A DNA stretch of 64,000 nucleotides, taken from positions 372,001 through 436,000 of the forward strand of contig NZ_JAPEHV010000002.1 in the NCBI RefSeq assembly GCF_028823665.1, read 5' to 3'. Numbering within the stretch: the stretch's first letter is position 1; every line of letters begins with the position of its first letter. A model generated the notes under the pieces. The model did no database searches. It had not been told where the DNA came from and saw only the letters and a program-made list of their open reading frames with translations. Shown one piece after another: positions 9,415-17,805 of this stretch. The translations under genes were made by a program, and so were the position numbers. This DNA comes from Microbacterium sp. C7(2022) (GTDB taxonomy: Bacteria > Actinomycetota > Actinomycetes > Actinomycetales > Microbacteriaceae).

Positions 9415-12400
9415 TCAGGCGCTGTCGACAGGGGGTTTCTGCGGCCAGAGCTGCTCGATCAACTGACCCACCCACGCGATCAGATCCGCGTCGCCGAGCG
9501 GCGCTCCCCCGACCTTGGGCATCGGTACGACCAGCGCATCACCGCCCGAGAGAAGCTTCGCCGCTGGGTACAGTCGCTGCAGTCGGACGCGCATCGAATC
9601 GGGCAAGTGAGCCGGGGCGATGCGAAGGTTCGGTCCCATTGCGACAACATCGCTCAGACCGGCCTGCGCGGCACGGCGGCGCAAACGAGCGACCGCGAGC
9701 AGCCCCGCAACGTCCGCAGGCGGTTCGCCGTATCGATCGGTCAGTTCTTCGGTGACGGCATCCAGAGCATCGTCAGCCGCCTGCGCGGCAGAAGCGGCCG
9801 AGAGCTTCTGGTACGCCTCGAGTCGCAGGCGCTCGCTGTCGATGTAGTCCTCCGGAATCCGAGCCTGAACCGGGAGTTCGAGCCGAAGCTCCACCGGTCC
9901 CTCGGTTTCCTCGCCTCGGAACGCCGACACGGCCTCCCCGATCATTCGTAGGTAGAGGTCGAAGCCGACGCCGGCGATGTGTCCGGCCTGTTCGGCACCC
10001 AGCAGGTTTCCCGCCCCGCGGATCTCGAGGTCCTTCAGCGCCACCTGCATGCCGGATCCGAGGTCGTTGTTGACGGCGATGGTCTCCAAGCGGTCGGCCG
10101 CGGTCTCACTCAGCGGCTTCATCTCGTCGTATAGGAAGTACGCATAGGCACGTTCACGCGCACGACCAACGCGTCCGCGCAGCTGATGCAGCTGAGACAA
10201 CCCATACTTGTCCGCACGGTCGATGATGATGGTGTTGGCGTTGGCGATGTCGAGTCCGGTCTCGATGATCGTCGTCGAAACCAGAACATCGGCGCGGCGC
10301 TCCCAGAAGTCGTCGACGACCTGCTCGAGCTGGTGCTCCCCCATCTGGCCGTGCGCAACCGCAATGCGCGCCTCGGGCACCAGCTCGGCAAGGTGGGCGG
10401 CCACCCGCTGAATGGACTGCACGCGATTGTGCACGTAGAACACCTGGCCCTCGCGCAGCAGTTCGCGACGGATCGCCGCGGCGATCTGCTTGTCGCTGCG
10501 AGCGCCGACGTAGGAGAGGATCGGATGCCGGTCCTCCGGCGGGGTCTGCAACGTCGACATCTCGCGGATGCCGGTGACGGCCATCTCGAGGGTGCGCGGG
10601 ATCGGTGTTGCGCTCATCGCCAGAATGTCGACGTTCGTCTTGAGCTTCTTCAGCGCATCCTTGTGCTCGACGCCGAACCGCTGCTCCTCGTCGATGATCA
10701 TCAGCCCGAGATCCTTGAAAATCACCTTCTCGGTCAGGATGCGGTGCGTGCCGATCACCATGTCGACGGTGCCGTCCGTGATGCCGGCCAGTGTGTCGCG
10801 CGCCTCTTTGTCGGTCTGAAAGCGCGACAGCGCGCGCACTTTGACGGGGAATCCCGCGAACCGTTCGGCGAACGTCTCCATGTGCTGCTTGACCAGCAGC
10901 GTCGTCGGCACGAGCATCGCGACCTGCTTGCCGTCCTGGATGGCCTTGAAGGCTGCGCGTACCGCCACTTCAGTCTTGCCGAAGCCCACGTCACCCGAGA
11001 GCAGGCGATCCATGGGGATGGGCTTCTCCATGTCGGCCTTGATCTCATCGATCGTTTGCAGCTGGTCCGGGGTTTCCGCAAACGGGAAGGCCTCTTCGAG
11101 TTCGCGTTGCCAGGGGGTGTCCGGGCCGAACGCATGACCCTTGGACGCCATGCGCGCCGAATAGAGTTTGACGAGCTCCACGGCGATGTCGCGCACAGCC
11201 TTGCGCGCCTTGCTCTTCGCCTGCGACCAATCGCTGCCGCCCATCTTCGACAGCACCGGCGCTTCGCCACCAACGTAGCGCGACAGTTGATCGAGCTGGT
11301 CAGTCGGAACAAACAGCTTGTCCCCCGGGTACCCACGCTTGGCGGGCGCGTACTCGATCACGAGGTACTCTCGCGTGCTCTTGACGGCGTTTCGGCCGCC
11401 GCTGGAGACGACGCGCTGCGTGAGTTCTACGAACTTGCCGATGCCGTGGGTGGCGTGCACGACGATGTCGCCCGGCTTCAGCTGCAGCGGATCGACGACG
11501 TTGCGTCTGCGGGAGGCGAGTTTTTTCACCACCCGCTGGTCGCCGCCGATCGTGCGCCCATAGAACTCGGACTCGGTCAGCACCGCCAGGCGCGCCTCGG
11601 CGAGCTCGAATCCGCGCTCGAGCTGCGAGACCACGGTGTACGCCACACCGGGCTCGGGCGCGGCATCCACGTGATCAACCATTCGTGCGGCGATCCCGCG
11701 CTCGGCCATAACATCACGCGCACGCTCGACGAGTCCCACGCCGGATGCGGCGACAACCACGTGCCAGCCGGCCGCAAGGCGTTCAGCGATGTGCGCCGTC
11801 GCACCGTCGACATTGCCCTGGAACGATGGGACAGCATCAGCCGGGACTTTGATCAGTCGTGCGGCGTCAAGCGCCGCATCGATGTCGAGCAGTCCGTCCG
11901 CCGCGGCATCTGCCGCGCCGGAGTCGAACGCGCTGATCGTCCACCACACATCGCCCCGCGCGTGCGCCGCCTCGCGCAGAGCCGGCAATGACACGAAATC
12001 ACCGGTGCCGAGGTCGACGGGTGTGTCAGCTCCCGCCGTGGCGGCGCTCCACGCGGCATCCAGAAACTCGCGATTGGTGTCACTCAGCGTGATCGCCCGC
12101 GTGATCGAACGCTCGGGATCGACGAGCGAGACCGCCGCCGACCGTGGCAGGTAGTCGACGAGAGTCACGAGATCATCGACGAGGGCGGGAAGCAGAGACT
12201 CCATCCCCTCGACCGGAATGCCCTCGCTCATCTTCTCGAGCATCGTGCGCAGCCCGGGGAACGTCTCGTGGAGCTCCGCGGCACGTTGGCGCACAGTTTC
12301 GGTGAGCAATAGCTCGCGACTTGCCGTCAGAGTGACGTCCGAGACCTCGCCGGGCAGCGAGCGCTGGTCGGCCACCGAGAACTGGCGGATCTGATCGACC

Positions 12401-13017
12401 TCATCGCCGAAGAACTCCACTCGCACCGGATGTGCGGCCGTCGGGGGGAAGACATCGAGAATGCCGCCTCGAACAGCGAACTCGCCTCGCCGAGACACCA
12501 TATCGACACGGTGGTAGGCGCGCTCAACAAGGTCGTGAACGACGTGTGCGAGGTCGTGCCCGCGGCTGCCCACTGCAAGATGCAGGGAGGCGATGTCCGT
12601 CAGTCCGGCAGCAATCGGCTGAATCGCTCCGCGGACGGAGGCCGTCACCACGAGAGGAGTCTTCCCATCCCATGCGGCGAGGCGGGCGAGAATCTCGAGT
12701 CGCTTACCCACCGTCTCGACACTCGGGCTCAACCGCTCGTGAGGAAGGGTTTCCCACGCCGGAAAGTGCATGATATCCGCGTCGGGCAGGAGCGCACTCA
12801 GGGCCGGGCCGATGGATTCCGCGCGTCGCCCGGTGGGCGCGATCAGCAGCAGGGCAGGCGGCTGGCCAGCGCTGCGCCGACGCTCCACCAGCGCCGCCAA
12901 CAGTGGCGCCGACAGGCCCTCGACGATGGAGAAGTCTGCGTCTACGGGCGCCGCGGCGACGGCGTCCCGGAAGGACTCCGCCTGCTCGAGGGCGCGCACG
13001 ATCCCGGAAACTGTCAC
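9415..13017 (-). CDS. mfd: transcription-repair coupling factor Mfd
   Basis: 1200 residues. A dsDNA translocase that pushes stalled RNA polymerase off lesions and recruits UvrA. In order: a UvrB-homology N-terminal region (LIAPTGRRAESIGPALSALL; YHRVDMVSRRGEFAVRGGIL), the RNA-polymerase-interacting domain (DIVVHATHGIGKFVELTQRV), the helicase core with Walker A (GDVGFGKTEVAVRAAFKAI), motif II (DEEQRFGVEHKDALK), SATPIPRTLEMAVTGIREMS, and the LRGRVGRARERAYAYF block of motif VI, then a TRCF C-terminal domain (LRLEAYQKLSAA). The GTG at 13017 is preceded by a leaderless-register -10 box. Divergent from a small membrane protein gene. Confidence 0.98.
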   Translation of the reverse strand: MTVSGIVRALEQAESFRDAVAAAPVDADFSIVEGLSAPLLAALVERRRSAGQPPALLLIAPTGRRAESIGPALSALLPDADIMHFPAWETLPHERLSPSVETVGKRLEILARLAAWDGKTPLVVTASVRGAIQPIAAGLTDIASLHLAVGSRGHDLAHVVHDLVERAYHRVDMVSRRGEFAVRGGILDVFPPTAAHPVRVEFFGDEVDQIRQFSVADQRSLPGEVSDVTLTASRELLLTETVRQRAAELHETFPGLRTMLEKMSEGIPVEGMESLLPALVDDLVTLVDYLPRSAAVSLVDPERSITRAITLSDTNREFLDAAWSAATAGADTPVDLGTGDFVSLPALREAAHARGDVWWTISAFDSGAADAAADGLLDIDAALDAARLIKVPADAVPSFQGNVDGATAHIAERLAAGWHVVVAASGVGLVERARDVMAERGIAARMVDHVDAAPEPGVAYTVVSQLERGFELAEARLAVLTESEFYGRTIGGDQRVVKKLASRRRNVVDPLQLKPGDIVVHATHGIGKFVELTQRVVSSGGRNAVKSTREYLVIEYAPAKRGYPGDKLFVPTDQLDQLSRYVGGEAPVLSKMGGSDWSQAKSKARKAVRDIAVELVKLYSARMASKGHAFGPDTPWQRELEEAFPFAETPDQLQTIDEIKADMEKPIPMDRLLSGDVGFGKTEVAVRAAFKAIQDGKQVAMLVPTTLLVKQHMETFAERFAGFPVKVRALSRFQTDKEARDTLAGITDGTVDMVIGTHRILTEKVIFKDLGLMIIDEEQRFGVEHKDALKKLKTNVDILAMSATPIPRTLEMAVTGIREMSTLQTPPEDRHPILSYVGARSDKQIAAAIRRELLREGQVFYVHNRVQSIQRVAAHLAELVPEARIAVAHGQMGEHQLEQVVDDFWERRADVLVSTTIIETGLDIANANTIIIDRADKYGLSQLHQLRGRVGRARERAYAYFLYDEMKPLSETAADRLETIAVNNDLGSGMQVALKDLEIRGAGNLLGAEQAGHIAGVGFDLYLRMIGEAVSAFRGEETEGPVELRLELPVQARIPEDYIDSERLRLEAYQKLSAASAAQAADDALDAVTEELTDRYGEPPADVAGLLAVARLRRRAAQAGLSDVVAMGPNLRIAPAHLPDSMRVRLQRLYPAAKLLSGGDALVVPMPKVGGAPLGDADLIAWVGQLIEQLWPQKPPVDSA

Positions 13018-13023
13018 CGCAGA

Positions 13024-13029
13024 AGTCTA
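13024..13029 (-). promoter_or_regulatory. -10 box of mfd, leaderless register
   Basis: On the minus strand TAGACT ends 7 nt before the mfd GTG. Confidence 0.6.
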
Positions 13030-13059
13030 CGGCGCCCCTCGGACGTCAGCGGTCGCTTC

Positions 13060-13065
13060 TAGGAT
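13060..13065 (+). promoter_or_regulatory. -10 box of the small membrane protein gene, leaderless register
   Basis: TAGGAT ends 7 nt before the GTG at 13072. It is back to back with the mfd -10 box, so one 54-bp gap serves both directions. Confidence 0.55.
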
Positions 13066-13071
13066 GAACGA

Positions 13072-13668
13072 GTGACCGATGGCGATGCCCGTCCCCCAGC
13101 CCATTCGACCGAGCCCGGCAATCCGCCGGCGCCGGGGAACACCTGGGCACCACCCGGCCATCGCCCGTTCACCCCGGCGTCGTCTGGGCCCCGCTACGCC
13201 CCACCCGCAGGCTACGCCGGACCCGCGGGAATTGCCGCTCCCACGGTACTCCCGGCATCGCCGCCACCCACCCCTGCCACTCAGGGGTCACCGCGCCGGC
13301 ACACAGGGGCGATCGCTCTCACGCTGGCCCTGGTTGCAGCGGTGCTCATGCCGCTGATTGTCTCGGTGGCCGCGTTCGAGATCGGTCGGGGGACGATGAA
13401 CTACTCCTCCCTGACCGCTGCGACGTTCGACTGGAGCACCCTCACACCCGTCCGCGATTGGGTCCTCCTGGGGGAGATTGCGTTCTGGGTGGGCACGCTG
13501 TGTGGCGTGTGGGCCGTCGTCCAGGGAATCGTCGCCACCGTAAAGCGCACAGGCCGCGGCATGGGGGTTGCCGCGATCATCGTCGCCGCGAACGGCCCGG
13601 TCATTTTCGTCGTGGCGGTTCAGATCGGAATCGTCATCGGGGCAGCAGTGGGCATCGCTGCGCTGTAA
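13072..13668 (+). CDS. proline-rich membrane protein, DUF4190-like layout
   Basis: 198 residues from a GTG. The first 75 or so residues are low-complexity and rich in Pro, Ala and Gly, probably cytoplasmic. Three hydrophobic segments follow, roughly 82-105 (IALTLALVAAVLMPLIVSV), 128-155 and 165-195. This Pro-rich head plus small membrane domain layout is common among uncharacterised actinobacterial envelope proteins. No catalytic motif is visible. It is convergent with pth, whose end lies 5 bp away, and divergent from mfd. Confidence 0.75.
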   Translation: MTDGDARPPAHSTEPGNPPAPGNTWAPPGHRPFTPASSGPRYAPPAGYAGPAGIAAPTVLPASPPPTPATQGSPRRHTGAIALTLALVAAVLMPLIVSVAAFEIGRGTMNYSSLTAATFDWSTLTPVRDWVLLGEIAFWVGTLCGVWAVVQGIVATVKRTGRGMGVAAIIVAANGPVIFVVAVQIGIVIGAAVGIAAL

Positions 13669-13673
13669 GCACC

Positions 13674-14258
13674 TCACACCTTGGGCGCATGAAACCTCTG
13701 CTGGGCGGCCAGGAGTCCTTCGCCCACCGTCTGCTCAACCGCGTCGGCGGCGTCACCTACGAGAATCGGCAGCACCTTCCGCTCCGCGGTGCTGAACGGA
13801 TCGAGTACCCAGTCCGCGGCATCCTGTCGTCCCGGTGGACGACCGATGCCCACGCGCACGCGCACGAACTCAGGCGTGGAGAGAGCCTTGGCAACGTCGC
13901 GCACGCCGTTATGACCTCCGTGTCCGCCACCGATCTTGACCTTGATCGTGTCGAAGGGAATGTCGAGTTCGTCGTGCACGACCACCACGCGCTCCGGAGC
14001 AATGCCGTAGAACTTCGCCAGCCCGGCCGCAGGCCCCCCCGAGACATTCATGAACGTCTGCGGTTTGGCGAGCACGAGCTTGTCACCACCGGGGCGCAAC
14101 CATGTCTCGACCACGCGCGCGTTGGCTTTGTGCGCGCGAAAGGACTCGCTCCGCCGTGCGGCGAGCTCGTCGATGACAAGGTGTCCGACGTTGTGCCTGG
14201 TCATCTCATAGCGCGGTCCCGGGTTGCCCAGGCCCACGATCAGCCATGTGTCTGCCAT
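13674..14258 (-). CDS. pth: peptidyl-tRNA hydrolase
   Basis: 194 residues, typical length. Cleaves the ester bond of prematurely released peptidyl-tRNA so the tRNA can be reused. The N-terminal [20 protein letters not shown] contains the substrate-contacting Asn and the catalytic His. [11 protein letters not shown] and [11 protein letters not shown], with [12 protein letters not shown] after it, complete the signatures. It follows rplY on the same strand, an order common in actinobacteria, but a strong hairpin separates the two. Confidence 0.97.
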   Translation of the reverse strand: MADTWLIVGLGNPGPRYEMTRHNVGHLVIDELAARRSESFRAHKANARVVETWLRPGGDKLVLAKPQTFMNVSGGPAAGLAKFYGIAPERVVVVHDELDIPFDTIKVKIGGGHGGHNGVRDVAKALSTPEFVRVRVGIGRPPGRQDAADWVLDPFSTAERKVLPILVGDAADAVEQTVGEGLLAAQQRFHAPKV

Positions 14259-14312
14259 AGTTCCCTATCCTGCCGTTCCCTGCCCGCGTTGCGGCAACAG
14301 GAAGCCGTTAAG

Positions 14313-14348
14313 CGAATCGAGGGGGTGCAGATGCACCCCCTCGATTCG
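14313..14348 (-). terminator. hairpin between rplY and pth
   Basis: A perfect 17-bp inverted repeat (arms 14313-14329 and 14332-14348, GC-rich centre GGGGGTGCA) with a formal 2-base gap; in RNA the innermost pairs would open to make the loop. It lies 25 bp after the rplY stop. There is no clear U tract, as often in high-GC actinobacteria. It may only partly terminate, since pth is next. Confidence 0.65.
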
Positions 14349-14373
14349 GATCAGCGCCTGGGCGCCTGAATCC

Positions 14374-14988
14374 TTACTCGGCTGCCTCAGCCTCGGCCTC
14401 GGCCTCGTCTGCGCCCTCCGCAGCCTCGTCCTCGTCGCTCGACACCGCGGGCGTCGACACAGCGACGATGAGTAGCTCGGGGTCAGCGGCCAGGGTGGCA
14501 CCCTTGGGCAGCGTGAGCTCGGCGGCGGTGACGTGCGTGCCCTCTTCGAGGCCCTCGACGCTGACCTCGACGTGCTCGGGAATGTGGGTCGCCTCCACCT
14601 CGAGCGAGACCGACGTCGCGTCGAGGTTCACGATCGTGCCGGCAGCCGACTCACCGGTGACGGTGACCGGAACGTCGACGAGGATCTTCTCGCCCTTCTT
14701 CACCACGAGCAGGTCGATGTGCTCGATGATCTGGCGAACCGGGTCCTTCTGCACGTCCTTGACGAGCGTGAGGTGCGAAGCGCCATCGACGTCGAGCTCG
14801 AGCAGCGCGTTCGCGCGGCGGACCAGCAGGGCGACCTGGTGGCCGGGCAGCGCGACGTGGACGGGTGCGGTGCCGTGACCGTAGATGACAGCGGGGATCT
14901 TGCCAGCAGCGCGAAGGCGGCGGGCGAAGCCCTTGCCGAAGTTCTCGCGGACCTCGGCAATGACCTTGTGGTCGGGCTCAGTCGACAT
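14374..14988 (-). CDS. rplY: 50S ribosomal protein L25/general stress protein Ctc
   Basis: 204 residues. The N-terminal L25 domain binds 5S rRNA (VRENFGKGFARRLRAAGKIPAVIYG is the family start); a TL5/CTC C-terminal beta domain follows (VDVPVTVTGESAAGTIVNLD), then a long Glu/Ala/Asp-rich tail. The frame is open to 15264, but the ATG at 14988 has AAGGAG at 5 nt and begins the conserved domain. A probable -10 box at 15179-15184 would give a leader of roughly 180 nt. Confidence 0.96.
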   Translation of the reverse strand: MSTEPDHKVIAEVRENFGKGFARRLRAAGKIPAVIYGHGTAPVHVALPGHQVALLVRRANALLELDVDGASHLTLVKDVQKDPVRQIIEHIDLLVVKKGEKILVDVPVTVTGESAAGTIVNLDATSVSLEVEATHIPEHVEVSVEGLEEGTHVTAAELTLPKGATLAADPELLIVAVSTPAVSSDEDEAAEGADEAEAEAEAAE

Positions 14989-15009
14989 AATTGCTCCTTG
15001 CGGGCGCGA

Positions 15010-15029
15010 GGCCCGATTGATGTCGGGCC
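15010..15029 (-). promoter_or_regulatory. hairpin in the long 5' leader of rplY
   Basis: A perfect 7-bp stem (GGCCCGA with TCGGGCC) and 6-base loop sits about 10 nt upstream of the rplY Shine-Dalgarno, within a predicted leader of about 180 nt. A short GGCC/GGCC stem follows directly upstream on the transcript. It could modulate translation; this is inference. Confidence 0.35.
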
Positions 15030-15178
15030 GGTGAACGGCCCAGGTGTGTGGGGTCTGTTTCGACTCGAACGCAAACGCGTGAGGAAAGCCAAGGGCCTCG
15101 TTCACCGCGTCGATAACGGATGCTCTCGTCGCCTCGAAAGGCCGACAAGCGGCATCCCTCGCCGAAGTACAAGACCCG

Positions 15179-15203
15179 AGTCTATCAGGCGCCCCGCTAC
15201 GAT
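15179..15203. promoter_or_regulatory. divergent promoters of rplY and the 40-residue membrane peptide
   Basis: Minus-strand TAGACT at 15184-15179, preceded by TGA as in an extended -10, points toward rplY. Plus-strand TACGAT at 15198-15203 points toward the small gene and would give it a leader of about 27 nt that includes its GGAGG. Confidence 0.45.
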
Positions 15204-15236
15204 TGAGACGGCCCGCTACCGCCACGGAGGATTCAC

Positions 15237-15359
15237 ATGGACTACGGCTTCTGGACGCACGCACTCACCTGGATCATCGGCGGAGTCGCCGCGCTCGGCG
15301 CGGTCGGCACGGTGTTGGCCTTCTGGTCGCTTGGACGCCAGGCCTATCGCAACGACTAG
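15237..15359 (+). CDS. 40-residue single-span membrane peptide, function unknown
   Basis: The ATG at 15237 has a perfect GGAGG 6 nt upstream and a plausible -10 box at 15198, so it is very likely translated. The peptide begins MDYGFWTHAL, has one hydrophobic span at about residues 9-30, and ends with the polar tail SLGRQAYRND. That arrangement suggests an inner-membrane microprotein. It lies between rplY (divergent) and gnd (same strand, 112 bp downstream). I do not recognise a family. Confidence 0.65.
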   Translation: MDYGFWTHALTWIIGGVAALGAVGTVLAFWSLGRQAYRND

Positions 15360-15471
15360 AGCGCCCTCTGCGCCTCACATCGTCATACCCGGGCACGTGA
15401 GCAGCACGCCATCCGGTGTAACACAAGCGCACCAGACTCTAGGCTGGAACAGACCGACGACAGGAGTTTGA

Positions 15472-16920
15472 GTGACCGAGCAGGCAGCAAATATCGGCGT
15501 GGTGGGGCTCGCGGTGATGGGGTCGAACCTCGCCCGCAACCTCGCATCACGTGAGGGCAACACGGTGGCGGTGTACAACCGCTCCCGGTCGAAGACCGAC
15601 GAGCTGGTCGCCGACCACCCCGAAGCGGAATTCGTTCCCGCGTTCTCGTACGACGAGTTCGCCGCGAGCCTGCAGAAGCCGCGCACCGCCATCATCATGG
15701 TCAAGGCGGGTGGACCAACCGACGCCGTGATCAACTCCCTCGTCGAGGTATTCGAACCCGGCGACATCATCGTCGATGGCGGGAACGCGCTGTTCACCGA
15801 CACCATCCGCCGCGAGAAGGCCGTACGCGAGACGGGTATCAACTTCGTTGGCGCCGGTATCTCCGGCGGTGAAGAAGGCGCACTGCTGGGCCCGTCGATC
15901 ATGCCCGGCGGCTCGGATGAGTCGTGGGTGACCCTCGGCCCCATTCTCAAGTCGATCGCCGCTGTCGCCGAGGGCGAGCCCTGTGTCACGCACGTGGGCC
16001 ACAACGGCGCCGGTCACTTCGTCAAAATGGTGCACAACGGCATCGAGTACGCAGACATGCAGCTCATCGCCGAGGCGTACGACCTCATCCGCCGCGCGAC
16101 GGGAAAGTCGCCCGCGGAAATCGCGGATGTCTTCGCAGAGTGGAACAGCGGCGAGCTCGACAGCTACTTGATCGAGATCACCGCAGAGGTCCTGCGTCAG
16201 ACGGATGCCGAGACCGGCAAGCCGCTCGTCGATGTCATCCTCGACCAGGCGGGCGCAAAGGGCACGGGCGCGTGGACGGTGCAGACAGCACTCGACCTCG
16301 GGGTTCCGGTGTCAGGCATCGCCGAGGCTGTCTTCGCCCGCTCGCTATCGAGCCACCCTGAACAGCGTGCCGTATCCGGCGGACTGCCGGGCCCGGCCGA
16401 CGAGCTTTCGGTTGACGATGCAGATGCGTTCATCGAAGACGTTCGCCTGGCTCTCTACGCATCGAAGATCGTCGCATACAGCCAGGGCTTCGACGAGATC
16501 CGCGCCGGTGCTGCACAGTACGACTGGCAGATCGATCTGGGTGCGGTGTCGAAGATCTGGCGCGGCGGCTGCATCATCCGTGCGCAGTTCCTGAACCGCA
16601 TCGCCGATGCGTACGCCGAGACCCCGGACCTTCCCGTCCTGCTCACCGCGCCGTACTTCGTCGAGGCTCTCGGCCGCGCTCAGGCGTCGTGGCGTCGTAT
16701 CGTGCAGCTCGCTGCTGGCTCGGGCATCCCTGCCCCCGCGTTCGCATCGTCGCTTGCCTACTACGACGGCTTGCGCGCCGAACGGCTCCCCGCGGCTCTC
16801 GTGCAGGGTCAGCGTGATTTCTTTGGCGCTCACACCTACAAGCGCATCGACAAGGAAGGCACGTTCCACACACTGTGGTCCGGCGACCGCACCGAGATCG
16901 AAGCAGAAGACACGCACTGA
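15472..16920 (+). CDS. gnd: 6-phosphogluconate dehydrogenase, decarboxylating
   Basis: 482 residues. Oxidatively decarboxylates 6-phosphogluconate to ribulose 5-phosphate with NADP+, in the pentose phosphate pathway. The N-terminal Rossmann motif is IGVVGLAVMGSNLARNLASR (GLAVMG for GxGxxG). VGAGISGGEEGALLGPSIMPGG and HNGIEYADMQLIAEAYDL carry the substrate and catalytic Lys/Glu regions. C-terminal GAHTYKRID is the usual family end. The GTG at 15472 has AGGAG at 6 nt and a TAGGCT -10 box at 15440-15445. Confidence 0.98.
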   Translation: MTEQAANIGVVGLAVMGSNLARNLASREGNTVAVYNRSRSKTDELVADHPEAEFVPAFSYDEFAASLQKPRTAIIMVKAGGPTDAVINSLVEVFEPGDIIVDGGNALFTDTIRREKAVRETGINFVGAGISGGEEGALLGPSIMPGGSDESWVTLGPILKSIAAVAEGEPCVTHVGHNGAGHFVKMVHNGIEYADMQLIAEAYDLIRRATGKSPAEIADVFAEWNSGELDSYLIEITAEVLRQTDAETGKPLVDVILDQAGAKGTGAWTVQTALDLGVPVSGIAEAVFARSLSSHPEQRAVSGGLPGPADELSVDDADAFIEDVRLALYASKIVAYSQGFDEIRAGAAQYDWQIDLGAVSKIWRGGCIIRAQFLNRIADAYAETPDLPVLLTAPYFVEALGRAQASWRRIVQLAAGSGIPAPAFASSLAYYDGLRAERLPAALVQGQRDFFGAHTYKRIDKEGTFHTLWSGDRTEIEAEDTH

Positions 16921-16944
16921 CCTCATGTGAGGTTCGCAGTAGAA

Positions 16945-16977
16945 GATGAGCCCCCGTCACTTGGGCGGGTTCTCATC
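16945..16977. terminator. imperfect hairpin between convergent gnd and the ABC exporter ATPase gene
   Basis: GATGAG/CTCATC outer stem with an inner CCC/GGG pairing and a short bulge, placed midway in the 96-bp convergent gap. It could end transcription from either side. There is no strong U tract. Confidence 0.4.
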
Positions 16978-17016
16978 GCTGAGCACAGGGTGCCGCACGA
17001 CGCCGCAGGTTCAGGG

Positions 17017-17802
17017 TCAGCGGGTGATATCGGTCACCTTTCCGCGATCCAACCGGAGGCGGCGCTTCGCACGTTTTGCAACCGCCGAATCATGCGTCAC
17101 GACGATCAGCGTCAGTCCCTCCGCACACAGTGCTTCGAGCACCACCAGGATCTCGTCCCGCATGCTTTCGTCCAGGTTGCCCGTGGGTTCATCCGCGAGC
17201 AGAACGCGCGGGCGCTTCACGATCGCTCGCGCAATCGCCACGCGCTGCTGTTGACCGCCGGATAGTTCGCTCGGTCGGTGGTCAGCCCGCTCAGCGAGAC
17301 CCACGCGATCCAGCGCCTCCGTGACCCGCTGCCGCCGCTCATCACGGTGCAGCGACAACGGCTCGAGCGCCATGTCCACGTTCTCCGCGGCTGTCAGGGT
17401 AGGGATCAGGTTGAAACCCTGAAACACGAACCCGATCTCGTCCGCCCGAACGCGGGTGAGCTGTGCGTTGGAGGCGCGTGCGAGGTCGGTGTCACCCAGC
17501 ATGACCGAGCCGCTCGTCGGGCGGTCGAGCGCACCCAATAGCTGAAGGAAGGTGGACTTACCTCCACCCGTCGGCCCCTGGATGGTGACGAAATCGCCTT
17601 GCTCGATCTCAAGATCGACTCCGGCGAGCGCCTTCACCACCCTCGCCTTCTGCTGGTAGGTGCGGGAGACCCCGCTCAGTCGGTAAAGCGCCGCGGGCGC
17701 GGCATCCGCTTTCGGATACTCATCTGCAGCGAGCAGGGTCATGTCGTCTTCTCCTGTTTCAGGTGTAGCGAGAGGTGTCGCGGTGGGCGTGTCGGAGTTC
17801 AT
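17017..17802 (-). CDS. ABC transporter ATP-binding protein, MacB/LolD type
   Basis: 261 residues. Walker A is GPTGGGKSTFLQLLGALDRP, the Q-loop region FVFQGFNLIPTLT, the signature SELSGGQQQRVAIARAIV, and Walker B VLLADEPTGNLD, a combination typical of the MacB/LolD/FtsE-like class. It would energise the permease encoded 3 bp upstream. The ATG at 17802 immediately follows the permease stop; an alternative ATG at 17742 has AGGAG 8 nt upstream and removes 20 nonconserved residues, so it may be the true start. The export substrate is unknown. Confidence 0.93.
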   Translation of the reverse strand: MNSDTPTATPLATPETGEDDMTLLAADEYPKADAAPAALYRLSGVSRTYQQKARVVKALAGVDLEIEQGDFVTIQGPTGGGKSTFLQLLGALDRPTSGSVMLGDTDLARASNAQLTRVRADEIGFVFQGFNLIPTLTAAENVDMALEPLSLHRDERRQRVTEALDRVGLAERADHRPSELSGGQQQRVAIARAIVKRPRVLLADEPTGNLDESMRDEILVVLEALCAEGLTLIVVTHDSAVAKRAKRRLRLDRGKVTDITR

Positions 17803-17805
17803 CGC

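Noticed and set aside
10186..11991. 601-residue open frame on the plus strand, antisense to mfd
   Set aside because: Its composition (Arg, His, Asp, Leu, Val rich, no domain) is that of a high-GC antisense shadow; Mfd on the other strand is certain.
16921..16932. CCTCATGTGAGG beside the gnd stop as a terminator
   Set aside because: Only five pairs around a 2-base loop; not stable. The hairpin at 16945 is better placed.
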